From the NCBI GenBank assembly GCA_019916065.1, contig CM034241.1, positions 1,394,562 to 1,458,561 on the forward strand: a stretch of DNA of 64,000 bases, read 5' to 3'. Position 1 is the stretch's first letter; the number at the start of each line of letters is the position of its first letter. Source of the DNA: Vitellaria paradoxa. Taxonomy: Eukaryota > Streptophyta > Magnoliopsida > Ericales > Sapotaceae. This document shows, piece after piece, positions 38,216 to 49,070 of the stretch. The notes beneath the pieces were generated by a model. It saw only the letters and a list, made by a program, of their open reading frames with translations, was not told the DNA's origin and did not search any database. Position numbers and translations under genes: made by a program.

Positions 38216-38955
38216 ATATATAATTACATTAAAGTGGGAAATATTATTACTTTGTCTGCATTTATGGGCGTTATGCTGCCTTAATTTTATTCTTTTTAAT
38301 TTTTCAAAGCTTTTACCTTTTCTTTTTATTTACCAAAAGCCAAGCATGTCAATTTTGAATTTCTTTTATTTTATTTTATTTTAACAAAATCATTAATTTA
38401 GCAAGAAAAATAACCAATAAAAATTTCATAAAACACGGTAAATATTTTTATGTGGAATATATATATATATATATATAAATCAGTGAAAATTTTTTAAAAC
38501 CTCTAAAAATTATTTATTTTATATTTAAAGTACGTTTAACTTTTTAAAAATCGGTGAAAATTTTTAAAAGTTATTTATTTTTATTTCACTATATGAATTA
38601 TGAACTTATAAATTATGTTAATTTATTTTATTTTATTTTATTTTTTGTCACTCTAAACACACTTTTTGATAATATAACTTAAAAAGGTTTGAGATTTATT
38701 GACGGTTATAATTTAAAATAAAAGGGAAAAAAATAAAAGTTTGTAAAATATTTCAAGAATGTTCGCTGTAATTAACCCATTGGTAATGATTGCAGTTTTT
38801 GGATTAAGTTGTCTGTACTCGGGTACTTTTTACTGGAATAAAACGACGTCGTGGGTCGGAGAACTTAATTTCGAAGCTCTTGGGTCTTGGCCTGGGGCGT
38901 TTTTTGCGCTCCGCCTCTCAATTGCTCTCTCTCTCTCTGGTTCGCTCTTTCCGCC
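38216..38955 (+). promoter_or_regulatory. Upstream region of the Abraxas-like gene
   Basis: AT-rich with a (TA)n run at 38457 and a short repeat-like stretch (38490-38665) related to other elements in the window. Close to the gene sits the palindrome ACGACGTCGT at 38843-38852, about 105 bp before the ATG, a motif frequent in plant promoters. A CT-rich leader (38925-38950) follows. Confidence 0.45.
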
Positions 38956-40136
38956 ATGGACGACCTTCCGTTGCAGAAGATTCAAATCTCGGGCCCTACC
39001 TTAGCATCCATCATCCAAAGATTCTCCTCCTCTCCAGGCGATGTCGACGGCCTCCTCTTCGGCTGCGTAACCCACGTCACCCCATCCAATTTCACCGACG
39101 ACGAAACCTCCACCGCCGCATCCTCTGCTTCCTCCGCCGCCATCTCCCCCGACTCCCCTACCCTTGTCGCCACCATCACCTCGTTCATCTGCTCTAGCTC
39201 CACATCCACCTTCTACGACTCCACCGGCCAGCTCAATGTCCCCTCTGTTGTCCGCCTTCTTTCCTCTTCTTCCTCCGACCACCAAAACCACTCCCTCATC
39301 GGTTGGTTTTCCGGCCGTCGCAGAACTCCCCTCCGGCCATCCATGCGGGAGTCCTCCGTCACCTCCTCTCTCTCCTCCAAGATCCAATTCTCCTTCCCTG
39401 TGGACAACTCCCCCAAATCATACACTTTTCCTCCCTGCATCTTCCTCCTCCTCGCGACGCCGTTTCAAGACCAATTGATCCACACGCACGAGTACAGAGC
39501 TTACCAGTTCCGATTATCCACCGAATCATTCGAGCCTAAAACCCTAGATATAGTTAACATTGGACCGGCGTTTCGTGGGCATTACGGTGCGTTTTGCCCT
39601 AACTCGCCCTTTCCGGCACTGACATGCGAATTGAGGGGTTCGAATTCGATGGCGGAGGACGAGAGGGATGAAAGTGATAACTTAAAGGGTCTTAAGAGGG
39701 TCTCAAAGGATCAGAAGGAGCTAAATATGTGTGCCGAGGACTTCGACATTGGGCGGTTGAGTCGATTGATGGGTCCAGAAGCAACAAATTACACAGCAGA
39801 GCTAGAAGATTTGTATAAGAAAATGCTGTCAAAGCTCGATGGATTGGCAAGGCTTGTGGAGAAGAGTTCGGCTAGGGTTCTAGAGCAGGTGAGATTGTAC
39901 TATTTCTTGTGATTGAATTATGTGAATTTGTTTGGGAATTTGCTGAATTAGTCAGTTGATTGTTGCCAGTGCATTATATAGCAGTAGCTGTAGTAAATCA
40001 GAGTGATGTTTTTGAATGTTGAATTTTCTTCCGGCAACTTCTTATTTACGGTTAGAAAGGCAGCTAACAAACTTCTAAATCTCTGTAGGAAAATCATAAT
40101 TTGAAGTTGAGGTGCAAAGTTGCTGGCTTGGAATAG
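38956..40136 (+). CDS. Abraxas/ABRO1-like MPN-minus scaffold protein (BRISC/BRCA1-A type)
   Basis: Two exons, 38956-39888 and 40089-40136 (CAG|GTGAGA donor, TGTAG| acceptor, phase 0), encode 326 residues. It starts MDDLPLQKIQISGPTLASII and VDGLLFGCVTH, the opening of plant Abraxas-like (FAM175) proteins. The MPN-like fold spans roughly 10-210 without the zinc-binding JAMM histidines, so it is a scaffold; in animals this subunit pairs with the K63-specific deubiquitinase BRCC36. A low-complexity stretch and a C-terminal coiled coil (LEDLYKKMLSKLDGLARLVE, RVLEQENHNLKLRCKVAGLE) would mediate that pairing. Exon 1 is GC- and TCC-rich, giving long shadow frames on both strands that are not genes. 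ATG 38956 has a good context (GCCATGG). A deubiquitinating or DNA-repair role is inferred from the family. Confidence 0.85.
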
Positions 40137-43100
40137 TTGGTTTTTACTTGGGCGTGTTGTTTTGCTTATTCAAGGTAATTTTTCATTCCTTTTTAAGCGT
40201 ATCTTTCTTTTTTGAGGGACTTAATAACAAATACTTAGTGAAGAAATTTTTTCTTAAAATGATGATTTGATGAATATAGTGAGTTGTCCACATATGACTT
40301 GGCATAATAAAAAATAAAGACATGGAAGATGCATGATTTTGCTCACTAGTTATTAGTGCAACAAACATTGAAGTTTGGTACTTTGTATGAGATGCAGGGT
40401 TTGGAGACCTACATGCATTTTCATAATACTTGCCTCTTTAGGTTTTGGCTATGGTATTGTTTACCTTCTATTGTCCATTCTTTCTTCTTGTTCTTCTTAG
40501 ACCTTGTCCAAAACTTTGCTCCAAATTGCGGTTTGTGTGACAGGGCCAGCAGCGTTTTCCTTTTAATTTGAGTCTTCTTCCATATTTTACTGGCTCCATA
40601 GGTGAGATTATGGTATTTAATTTGACTTATGGAGTCACAACATGATTTCTAACTTATATTTGAGATCTTACCTTAAAGATGGCAATAAAGATGTGTCTTG
40701 ATCTTTCATGGTGGTTGCTGACGAAATGCTACCTCCGGCTTGTCCAGTTGTCCTTTCCTAGGGACTGCATGCTTGAGATATTGAATGCTTGGAACGATTT
40801 AAGTTAAATTGTGAGTGAGAGATGGAAGGTGTTTGCAAAATATAACTGAAATGTATTTGGATGGAGGATTTGAGTGATATGAGGAATTGGAAATAGATGG
40901 ATGTAAAATATGCAGTGTTCGACCCTGAGCTCCCCCCTCCCCGCAAACCCCGCTTACCAATCACAAAAAAAAAAAAATGCAGTGTTAAATTCCAAGGAAC
41001 TGTGGATTTCTACATGTGGATGGTATGAATCATGACAAAGGCAGTTGTGAGGACTGTGGTCTGTAGGGATAGTTTGATGGTGGCAATGATGGTGCAATGC
41101 TGGTGATAGGAGCAATGCTCATGGAACAGATTAGTAATAAATCAGTCTGGGTGTGTAATGAGACGGGTTCGGGTTACAGGTTGGCTTGCACATGTATGTC
41201 TTAATGCATGTCTTCACATAAGGAAGTTAGGGATATTACTGATGGGAAGAAATCTTGAAAATATTATAATTGTTCTAGAACCTCATATTTCCATATTTCT
41301 CATCACTGCTCTGTGTTTTTTTGTTGTAGATTTATCTGAACAGGAAAGTGACCAATTGAATCTTGCAGCTTGAATTGTGAATAATCCAACTTCTACACGG
41401 CTGCCATTGGTGCCTCATGCGGTTGGACATTTGGTGGTTTTTAAAGATGATTTTGGCTTCTCTTTGCGTATATTTGGAGGCACACCAATGTTACGCTCAG
41501 TTGTGTTCTACTTATTGGCCTTTTCCTGACTTTTGTTTACCCACCCTCGTTTTTAGGTTTATATATGAGTTATTCAAATCCTGAATTAGTTTTATATGTG
41601 AAGGTAATAGTGAATGGAGAAATGGGTTGTATGTTGCTCTGTTCTCCTCTCTCCTTCATCGTTTTTCTTGTTTCTTTCCCAGTAGTGAATTGAAAGAGTG
41701 GCTTTTCCTGCTGAAGAGCTTGCAAGACAGCTGAAGCAGTGTTGGCTGCTTGATGTCCAGAAGTTATTTAGCAGCATCCATAAAAAAATAAATAAATTTC
41801 GATCCGAGGAACATATAGATCTTACGAACTCAATTCCTTACAGGTTTACGTGAGGTTTCCTTCTTGCTGGATCGTCCGATTACTGTGGTGTTCCCCCGTA
41901 GTTGTTGCAGGTGTTCGTGTAATTTGGGCTACGGAAATGACACGGTTTCAATGGTTATTTGTTTATTTATTTATTATTATAATGTTATTATTTTGTTTTT
42001 GGCTTAATAAAAGGGTTGGAAAGTGCGGCCAATCGTCGCAACCTTCCTGGAAAATTCACCCATCTGCCCATCCCATGCCATCTTGGCTGCCACTTGTGGT
42101 TCTTTATTCGGTTATGAGGCTGAAGTGCGGCATATCAAGGGTTCCAGGGGTTGCAGTGGGTAAATTAAGAGTCAGGATGCGATTGTATTAAATCTAATAG
42201 TCTTAATTTATTGTAATAAAATTAAATTTAAAATAAAAATAAAAGTTAGACAAAATTTGATTGGTACATAATTAATGAGGAATATGAAAAGACACATCTT
42301 ATTTTAATACAATTATATTTTAGTCGTTGATTTACCTACTGCAGTCCTCTGTAGCCCGAAAATCAACGGTCTTGTCACGTGTTTAGAGATTAGGATTATT
42401 AAATCATTTGGACCATTAAATGACTATTAAATCCTTTCTCGAAAAAAAAAAGACGTTAAATCATTTGCTAAAAATTAAGTTAAATTAGGATTATTAAATA
42501 ATTTAGAAAAAAATTAAAAAAAAAATGGATGTAAAGAAACTTTAAGAATGTAAAGGAAGAGGAAAGGTAATTAGGTTCTAAAGAAAATAACTCTTTCTTC
42601 CTCGCTATAATATGCTCTATATTTTTCATTAAACATGTTTATAAAATAAAGTAGATAATTTTTCATTAAACATGTTTATAAAATAAAGTAGACCTAACTA
42701 AAATAGAAAGCTGGGCTTATACAACGTTTGGCAGGTTGAATCCTCGGATTTCCTGTGCCTGGCTTGCAAACTCCATTGGACAGGGCCGAAGGTGAAGTTT
42801 CCCAGCAGCTTGCCTTTATTTGTACTGGGTTTGAATTCTTCGTGGGAGAAATCTTTCTTCAGTATTCCTAAAAAATGAGACTTATTCTCAATCGGAAAAC
42901 TCTTGAGGTTCAATCTTTTTCAAATTAGGAAATTTCTCTCATTCCTAAAATAGGGAACAAAACCTTTTATTAATTTAATTCTTTGGGTTTACCGTAATAA
43001 GGACACTGCAAATTTTTTGGTATAGCGAAATACCAAATTTGAAGAAGATGGAACACATATAAAGGCAAGCTGGATGACGGATTCAACCTTTTAATTTAAT

Positions 43101-43426
43101 TTAATTATGGAACACAAATAGCGAAATACCAGTTTTAACCTCTATTAAGTTTGGATAATGGATTCAACCTTTTTCAAATCCATAAATTGTACTATTTTTC
43201 CTACCCAATAAAAGAAATAAGTAAATTAAGAAGGACACTTCAAAGTTCCAAAAAAAAAAAAAAAAAAAAAACTTGCTTGGCAAGCAATGCACCTGAATTT
43301 ATTTATTATTTAAAAAAAAACACATACACACACACACATATATAATCCACCTAAATAGGGAGACTTTGAATTTTGAAATAAAATTTCCGGGTTCTAATGA
43401 GATTTGTTATATCATCCGGGGCAAGC
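40137..43426. other. Intergenic between the Abraxas-like and DREB2 genes
   Basis: The first 2 kb (3' flank) is less AT-rich than other intergenic DNA but shows no coherent exon. A poly-A-bounded, SINE-like bit (GGTAAGCGGGG read on minus) lies at about 40917-40977. The minus-strand frame at 42698-42913 (contains LLGNFTFGPVQWSLQA) is not recognised. Short direct repeats (GCGAAATACCA, GATTCAACCTTTT) occur at 43025-43175. Confidence 0.5.
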
Positions 43427-43515
43427 AATGCAAATAAACAAAGCTAAAAAGACAAGTCTTGGACCCCAAGTAATGCAAATAAACAAAGCTAAAAAGACGA
43501 GTCTTGGACCAAGTA
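43427..43515 (+). repeat. 45-bp tandem duplication in the DREB2 upstream region
   Basis: AATGCAAATAAACAAAGC followed by TAAAAAGAC and GAGTCTTGGACC (AAGTCTTGGACC in copy 1) occurs at 43427 and again at 43472, an offset of 45 bp with few differences. Confidence 0.85.
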
Positions 43516-43590
43516 AAACCAGTCAAGCCAGGTCATACGAACCAATGAGCTTAAAGATGCCACGTCATCGATAGCATCCGTTACCCAAGT

Positions 43591-43862
43591 GCAAAAATCC
43601 CTTTTGCATCCTTCCTCTTTACCCAATAATAGAGGTTTAATTACCAAAAAAAATATACATATATATTAGAGGTTTCTTAGGCCCAAAGAAATTTCCATTA
43701 GAAGAAACCCAACACCTGCTATAAATGCAAAAAACCCTTTTGCATCCTTCCTCTTTACCCAATAATAGAGGTTTAATTACCAAAAAAAATATACATATAT
43801 ATTAGAGGTTTCTTAGGCCCAAAGAAATTTCCATTAGAAGAAACCCAACACCTGCTATAAAT
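43591..43862 (+). repeat. 136-bp tandem duplication carrying the DREB2 TATA box
   Basis: Copy 1 is 43591-43726 and copy 2 is 43727-43862; they are almost identical (shared CTTTTGCATCCTTCCTCTTT, AGAGGTTTCTTAGGCCCAAA, CCAACACCTGCTATAAAT). Each ends in a TATAAAT box, at 43720-43726 and 43856-43862. The downstream TATA lies about 160 bp before the first exon-1 ATG. Confidence 0.9.
43856..43862 (+). promoter_or_regulatory. Putative DREB2 TATA box (downstream copy)
   Basis: TATAAAT in the second promoter repeat, followed after about 60 bases by purine-rich leader sequence. An identical box lies 136 bp upstream (43720-43726) in the first repeat. The downstream box is preferred only because it is nearer to the gene. 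Confidence 0.5.
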
Positions 43863-43923
43863 GCACGACAAAAAGATTAAAAAGAAAAATGAAAAAGAAA
43901 AGAAAACCCTATGCTGAAAGGAT

Positions 43924-44257
43924 TCAAAGAGAGCAGCAGGGGAAGAAGAATTAAAACTTGGAAGAGAGAGAGGATTCAAATCCTAAGAGGAAAAGTAAAT
44001 CCCAGAACACGATTGCAATGTGCATGTCTCATAAGAATGTTGACAGGTGAGATTCTGTTTCTTCTGTAGCTCTCTCTCTCTCTCTCTCTCTCAAAGAGAG
44101 CAGCAGGGGAAGAAGAATTAAAACTTGGAAGAGAGAGAGGATTCAAATCCTAAGAGGAAAAGTAAATCCCAGAACACGATTGCAATGTGCATGTCTCATA
44201 AGAATGTTGACAGGTGAGATTCTGTTTCTTCTGTAGCTCTCTCTCTCTCTCTCTCTC
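43924..44257 (+). repeat. 167-bp tandem duplication containing the first coding exon of DREB2
   Basis: Copy 1 (43924-44090) and copy 2 (44091-44257) are nearly identical: TCAAAGAGAGCAGCAGGGGA, then AAATCCCAGAACACGATTGC, an ATGTGCATGTCTCATAAG coding start, the splice donor ACAG|GTGAGATTC and a closing (CT)n tract. The 29-nt coding exon is therefore present twice, at 44018-44046 and 44185-44213. Confidence 0.92.
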
Positions 44258-46203
44258 TCTCTCTTTAATTTCTCTTTATAAGTATGGTAATGAATAGAAG
44301 TAAGGTGTGTTTGGAGTTATATAAAAGTGTATAAAATAAAATAAAATAAAATTGTAAAAATAAATGTCTTGTAATTCATACAGTAAGTGAAGAATTTAAA
44401 TTTTGTTATCTTATAATTTGTGTTTGTAAAAATTTGTAAAATTTTATTTTATTTTATAGAGCTCCAACTGAGCCGTAATCATGTTTAGCAACGAAAACAA
44501 ATCCTAGGTGGCTTAGGACACCCTATTCTGAATAAAAAGGGACTCTGGAACCTTTGGTTTAGACAAGGGTGTACTTTTTTTTGGATAAGTGAGTGTACTT
44601 CTTTTTTGTCATAGCTGTATCTATAAGTGTATATATACTTAAATTGTATATAATTGTCATAGTATATTACTGAATGGGTGGTTTGGGGCACAGAAAGAGG
44701 CGGCGAAATTGTTGTGAATCGATAGAGGAGACTCTACTCAATTGGAAGAATTATCAAAGCCAATTTGAATCCATGGATGGGGTGAAGAGGAGAAGAAGGG
44801 GTCCTTCAAAGGGATCCAAGAAGGGTTGTATGAGAGGCAAAGGTGGGCCAGAGAATTTAGGCACTAATTACAGAGGAGTTAGGCAGCGGATATGGGGGAA
44901 GTGGGTTGCTGAGATTAGAGAACCAATCTATAGCCAGTGCCAGAAGAAGGCAAAGAGGCTCTGGCTGGGCACTTTTTCTAGTGCTGTTGAAGCTGCTCTT
45001 GCTTACGACAAGGCTGCAAGAGTTATGTATGGCTCTGACGCTATACTTAACTTTCCTGGTTACTACTCAAACTCCATGGAAGAGTTCTCTAATGATCCAA
45101 TCCGCACTGTAGATAACTTCTCTGAGGAAGCAAATTTGCTCAAGCACGAGTTTATTGGGCATGAATTGAGAGAGTCGGAGACAATTCAGCATGAGTCCAC
45201 AATTGAAAAAACTGTCTCTCGTGAGGTTAGTGTCATGGAGGAACCAAAGGAAAAGTTAGAGGGAGTAGCTGATGTTACTGAAATTGAAGTACTGCCACCC
45301 AAAGAGAATGAAGAAAAAATCGCAGAAGAAAACAATTGGAGTTGTACTGAAGACTACATTGAGGAAGAAGAAGAGAGTTGTGTCCAAAACTTGAAAGAGG
45401 AAAAACAAGCAATTGATTTTGAGTCTTCAGGAGGAAAACTGAGACAAGATGGAGATTCTCATTGTGGTCAATTGAGGTTACATAATGAAGGCAATCTGGA
45501 ATATTGTGAGGGCCAGAATACAGAAGAAAATAATTGCCGCCGGAATATGTCGACAAATGAAGCAGCACTGGACATTGGTGTTGATGATTATGAAATTGAA
45601 CAAGATTGCAATTTTGGGTTGGATCAAGTTGGATCTTCCTATAACTCTTTGGGATTTTTCACAGACAGAATTGAGTCCCTGAAGAGATTGTTAATGGAAG
45701 ATAAGTTTGAAATCCATTCTCCTTCAGAGATAGTTGGCACAGACAATATCAGATTATCGACCGAAGATCAATTACAGAATGGTGGGAGACCTGTTGTCCC
45801 TTGTTTCCTATCAGAGATCCACGAGGAAGGCCAATTCCAGAGAAATTTGTTAACAGAAGAAAATTACCAGTGTAATTATAAGGCGCTTATGGAAGAAGAA
45901 GATTACCCGTTTCCAAACCTGGAAATAGAGAATTACCAGTGTAATTATAAGGTGCTTGTGGAAGTAGAAGAAGAAACAGATAATTTGAAGTCGGGTAACT
46001 CGGATTTGCAACAAGAAGGAAACAATGCTAATTCTAGTAATAGCCAGCGGCAAAGTGATCAAAGGCACCCGGATTTCTCCTGCGAGTTACGAAGCTTGGA
46101 TTCCAAGGTTTCTGATAATTCAGTGGAGATGTTATTTGGTGAGAACTGGGATTTTGATGATCTCTTTCTTCAATGGAATTGGTCAAATGATGTTGAAGGA
46201 TGA
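44185..46203 (+). CDS. DREB2: DREB2-type AP2/ERF transcription factor
   Basis: DREB2 factors bind DRE/CRT (A/GCCGAC) sites and activate drought and heat genes in the nucleus. Exons 44185-44213 and 44694-46203 join in phase (ACAG|GTGAGA, GCACAG|) to 512 residues; the spliced start [14 protein letters not shown] resembles DREB2 N-termini better than the unspliced ATG at 44674. Exon 1 also exists as an identical upstream copy (44018-44046). A basic NLS-like [20 protein letters not shown] precedes the AP2 domain (about 68-130: [19 protein letters not shown] ... [20 protein letters not shown]). DREB-defining Val14 and Glu19 are present. The loop after REP is [10 protein letters not shown], about six residues longer than the usual NRGS-type loop. 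The C-terminal 370 residues are acidic and end [15 protein letters not shown], a likely activation domain; a duplicated peptide, [14 protein letters not shown] and [14 protein letters not shown], lies inside it. Confidence 0.9.
44304..44474. mobile_element. MITE-like element in DREB2 intron 1
   Basis: About 171 bp starting GGTGTGTTTGGAG and ending TCCAACTGAGCC, flanked by GTAA at 44300-44303 and 44475-44478 (TAA target type). It lies inside the 480-bp intron between the two DREB2 coding exons. The interior is AT-rich with a TAAAATAAAA repeat. Confidence 0.6.
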
Positions 46204-47257
46204 TCTCCGTGGAGAATCATGACAGAAGTCCAGAGGATAGATGCAGTGTTGCAGACACTTGGAGGCTTTTATTTAACAAGCTTTTTAGTTAGTTATTTTC
46301 ATTCTTAATTATAGACATGTATTTTCTATTTATTTGTGATATAAATTACAGATGGTTTGTAGCCCAAAATTTCTCATGTTATGATAGAAAGGAAAAAAAA
46401 TCAATTTTAAAAGATTAGAACCCATTTGTTAACACTGTCGTTTTGTTGTTTATGTTTATTTGACTACGTTTTTTATTTTTGTTTTTTGTTATCATTTTAT
46501 TTTTGAAATGAAATTCGAAACTGCATTTGAAAATATAATTTTGTTTATAATTATTAATTTTTTATTTTAATAAAATATTTAATTTTATTAATTTTTAAAA
46601 TTTTAATTGAATAATTGAATATAATAAAATATATTTAGTATTAATTTAATTTAATTAATAAAATTAAATTAAATTACTAAAAATATTTAATTCAATAAAT
46701 ATAAATTTTATTATTTAATAAAAATAATTGAATAATATACATTTCATAATAATTTAAATATGTAATTATGATATTTATTAAAAATAATTTAATAAAATAT
46801 ATTTAATATTAATAAAATTAAATTAATCATTAAATTAAATTATTTTTTATTAAAAATACTCAAATTTATATGCTTACAAATGAGAGGGTGACCCTATTTA
46901 CAGCATTCCACCTCCTCAAAAGATGGTGGAGATTTAATTGATCTATCGGTGGAGATTAATATTCTAAAATCCTCTACAAAAATATTTAAGATATTGATAT
47001 GGTAAACTTCCAAAGGAAACTTTCTACCTATTTTAGCATATTTTACAATTTAATAAAAATATATTTTATATTAATTTAATTTAATTTAATTAATTATATA
47101 TAATTTAGATAATTAAATTAATATAATTAAAGTATATTTTTTACTAAAAATAATTTTAATTAAATAAAATATTTGAATAAAATAATTCATTTTAATATGA
47201 CGTAACAAAAATGGATAAAATGTTAAAATTGACAAAATATTTGTGATAGAAAAAAAA

Positions 47258-47514
47258 AGAGTTTTTTATGAAAATATCCCTCAAACTATCCCTCTTTTTT
47301 CTATTTCGTCCTCAAACTACTAAGCACACCTATTACATCCTTGAACTATTGAATTCCATTCTATTTAGTCCGAACACTAATTCCATCCGTTAAAGATTTG
47401 GACCAAATAGAATATAATTGGATAATTTGAAAATGTAAGAGGTGCGATTGATAGTTTGGGGACGGAATAGAAAAAACGAATGATAGTTTGAGAGATATTT
47501 TCATAAAAAACTCT
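47258..47514. mobile_element. Foldback MITE with near full-length inverted repeats, copy 1
   Basis: Both ends read AGAGTTTTTTATGAAAATAT inward, followed by CCCTCAAACTATC (left) and CTCTCAAACTATC (right). The arms continue almost to the centre (TCTATTTCGTCCTCAAACTA against TCTATTCCGTCCCCAAACTA), so the 257-bp element can fold into one long hairpin. A related copy lies at about 48122-48370. Confidence 0.8.
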
Positions 47515-48121
47515 TTCTTTTATAAATATATTTTTTAATTTTAATACTTTATTCATTTTTTTGCATCATAATTTAATAATAATTTATTATTAAAATAATA
47601 TATTTTATTAGATTATAATTATGTTATAATAAAAAATAATTACATATTAAAATAACTTATTTTAGTAAAATTAAAATTAATGATAATTACATATTAAAAT
47701 AATTACATATTAAAATAATTTATTTTATTAAATTAAAATTTTTAATAAGTTATAATTACCTCTAAAAATTATTTTTTTATTAAAATATTTTTATTACATT
47801 GAATTAATTTTAATAAATAAAATAATAATTTATTATTAAATTATGTTATTTATTAATCTACCTTATTAAAGTTAATTATGATTAAAAAATAATATATAAT
47901 GTTAAATTAACTAGTTTAAATATATTTTATTAAATTTAGTTAAATTTATAAAAAATTAATAAAATTAAATATTTTATTAAAATAAAATTAGTTATCGTAA
48001 ACAAAATTATTCCACCAGAGATGTTTTTATTTTTATTTTGGAGAAAAAACAATAAACAAAATTTTGATTGAAGATAAACAAAAAAAATCATAAATGTTAA
48101 AAAAAAAATCCTTAAATTTAA

Positions 48122-48370
48122 CAATAATCTGTTACGAAAATATCCCTCTTTTTTCTATTTCATCTCCAAACTATCCAATGCAACTATTACAATCTTAAAC
48201 TATCCAATTTTGTTCTATTGGTCTGAATCTGTTAAAGCTAACAGATGGAGTTAGTGTTCGGACCAAATAAAATAGAATTAGATAGTTTGATGATGAAATA
48301 GATACGTTTGATAGTTTGAGGATGATATAAAAAAAATGGATAGTTTGAGGGATATTTTCATAATTAACTC
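48122..48370. mobile_element. Foldback MITE, copy 2
   Basis: Shares TATCCCTCTTTTTTCTATTT, CTCCAAACTATCCAAT and AGTGTTCGGACCAAATA with the element at 47258, and has the same foldback layout (right arm GATAGTTTGAGGGATATTTT). The left tip is decayed. Confidence 0.75.
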
Positions 48371-49070
48371 AAAAAAAAATAAAAAATAAAAACACTTTGT
48401 TTCTCTTGTTTTAGTTTTTTCTATTTAAGTTTTTACTTTTTTAAAAACAATAAAATATAAAGAGATTTAAGAAAAACATGTTCCTTTGCCAGTTTACAAA
48501 ATTTAAAAGTATAAATAGGAAAACATAAAATGGAAACATTATAAAACAGGGGCTTATTGCCACAAACTAGCTTTGGCACATGATTCATTTGAGGTTAAGT
48601 TTGACTGGGGCTGTAAACGAGATGCACCGAGCTAAATATTGAGGTGTTCAAATTTATTTGCTAACATTTTTTGGAAGTTAGAGTGAAACTTTTATCGAAT
48701 TTAAAATATTGTGCTCAACCTTATTTGTTAAGGTTTTTGTCGAGTTCAAATTCGAACCGAATTTTTATCGTACTTAAAATCTAGTGTTCAAGCTTGATTC
48801 ATTAATCTATAAGCAAGCTTGGTTTGGTCACAACAAATGAGTTTGCTGGCAAATTTTTATTAAGCTTATAAAGTTTGTTTACGTGTTTTTTTATAGAGTT
48901 TATTCGTGTGAATATTAAGGCCATTTGGAGTAATAAAAAGTGATAAATTTTGATAAAAGTTATGAGTTCGTAATTCGTAACTTTTAGAAATTTTAGTTTT
49001 TTTTTAGCAATTTTCAGAGTTCCAAATAGAGCTTTATTAAACAAACTACCTTTTTTAACTTAACAAATAA

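Noticed and set aside
39001..39440. Gly/Arg/Glu-rich frames antisense to the Abraxas-like exon 1
   Set aside because: Composition shadows of a TCC- and GCC-rich coding exon.
41850..42191. 113-codon plus-strand frame downstream of the Abraxas-like gene
   Set aside because: Interrupted by an AT-rich low-complexity block and unrecognisable; more likely 3' flank.
44674..44693. ATG at 44674 as the DREB2 start
   Set aside because: It lies in intron sequence just before a GCACAG acceptor; splicing to the upstream 29-nt exon gives a family-like N-terminus in the same phase.
45275..45568. Minus-strand frame inside DREB2
   Set aside because: Shadow of the acidic coding region with no start context or known similarity.
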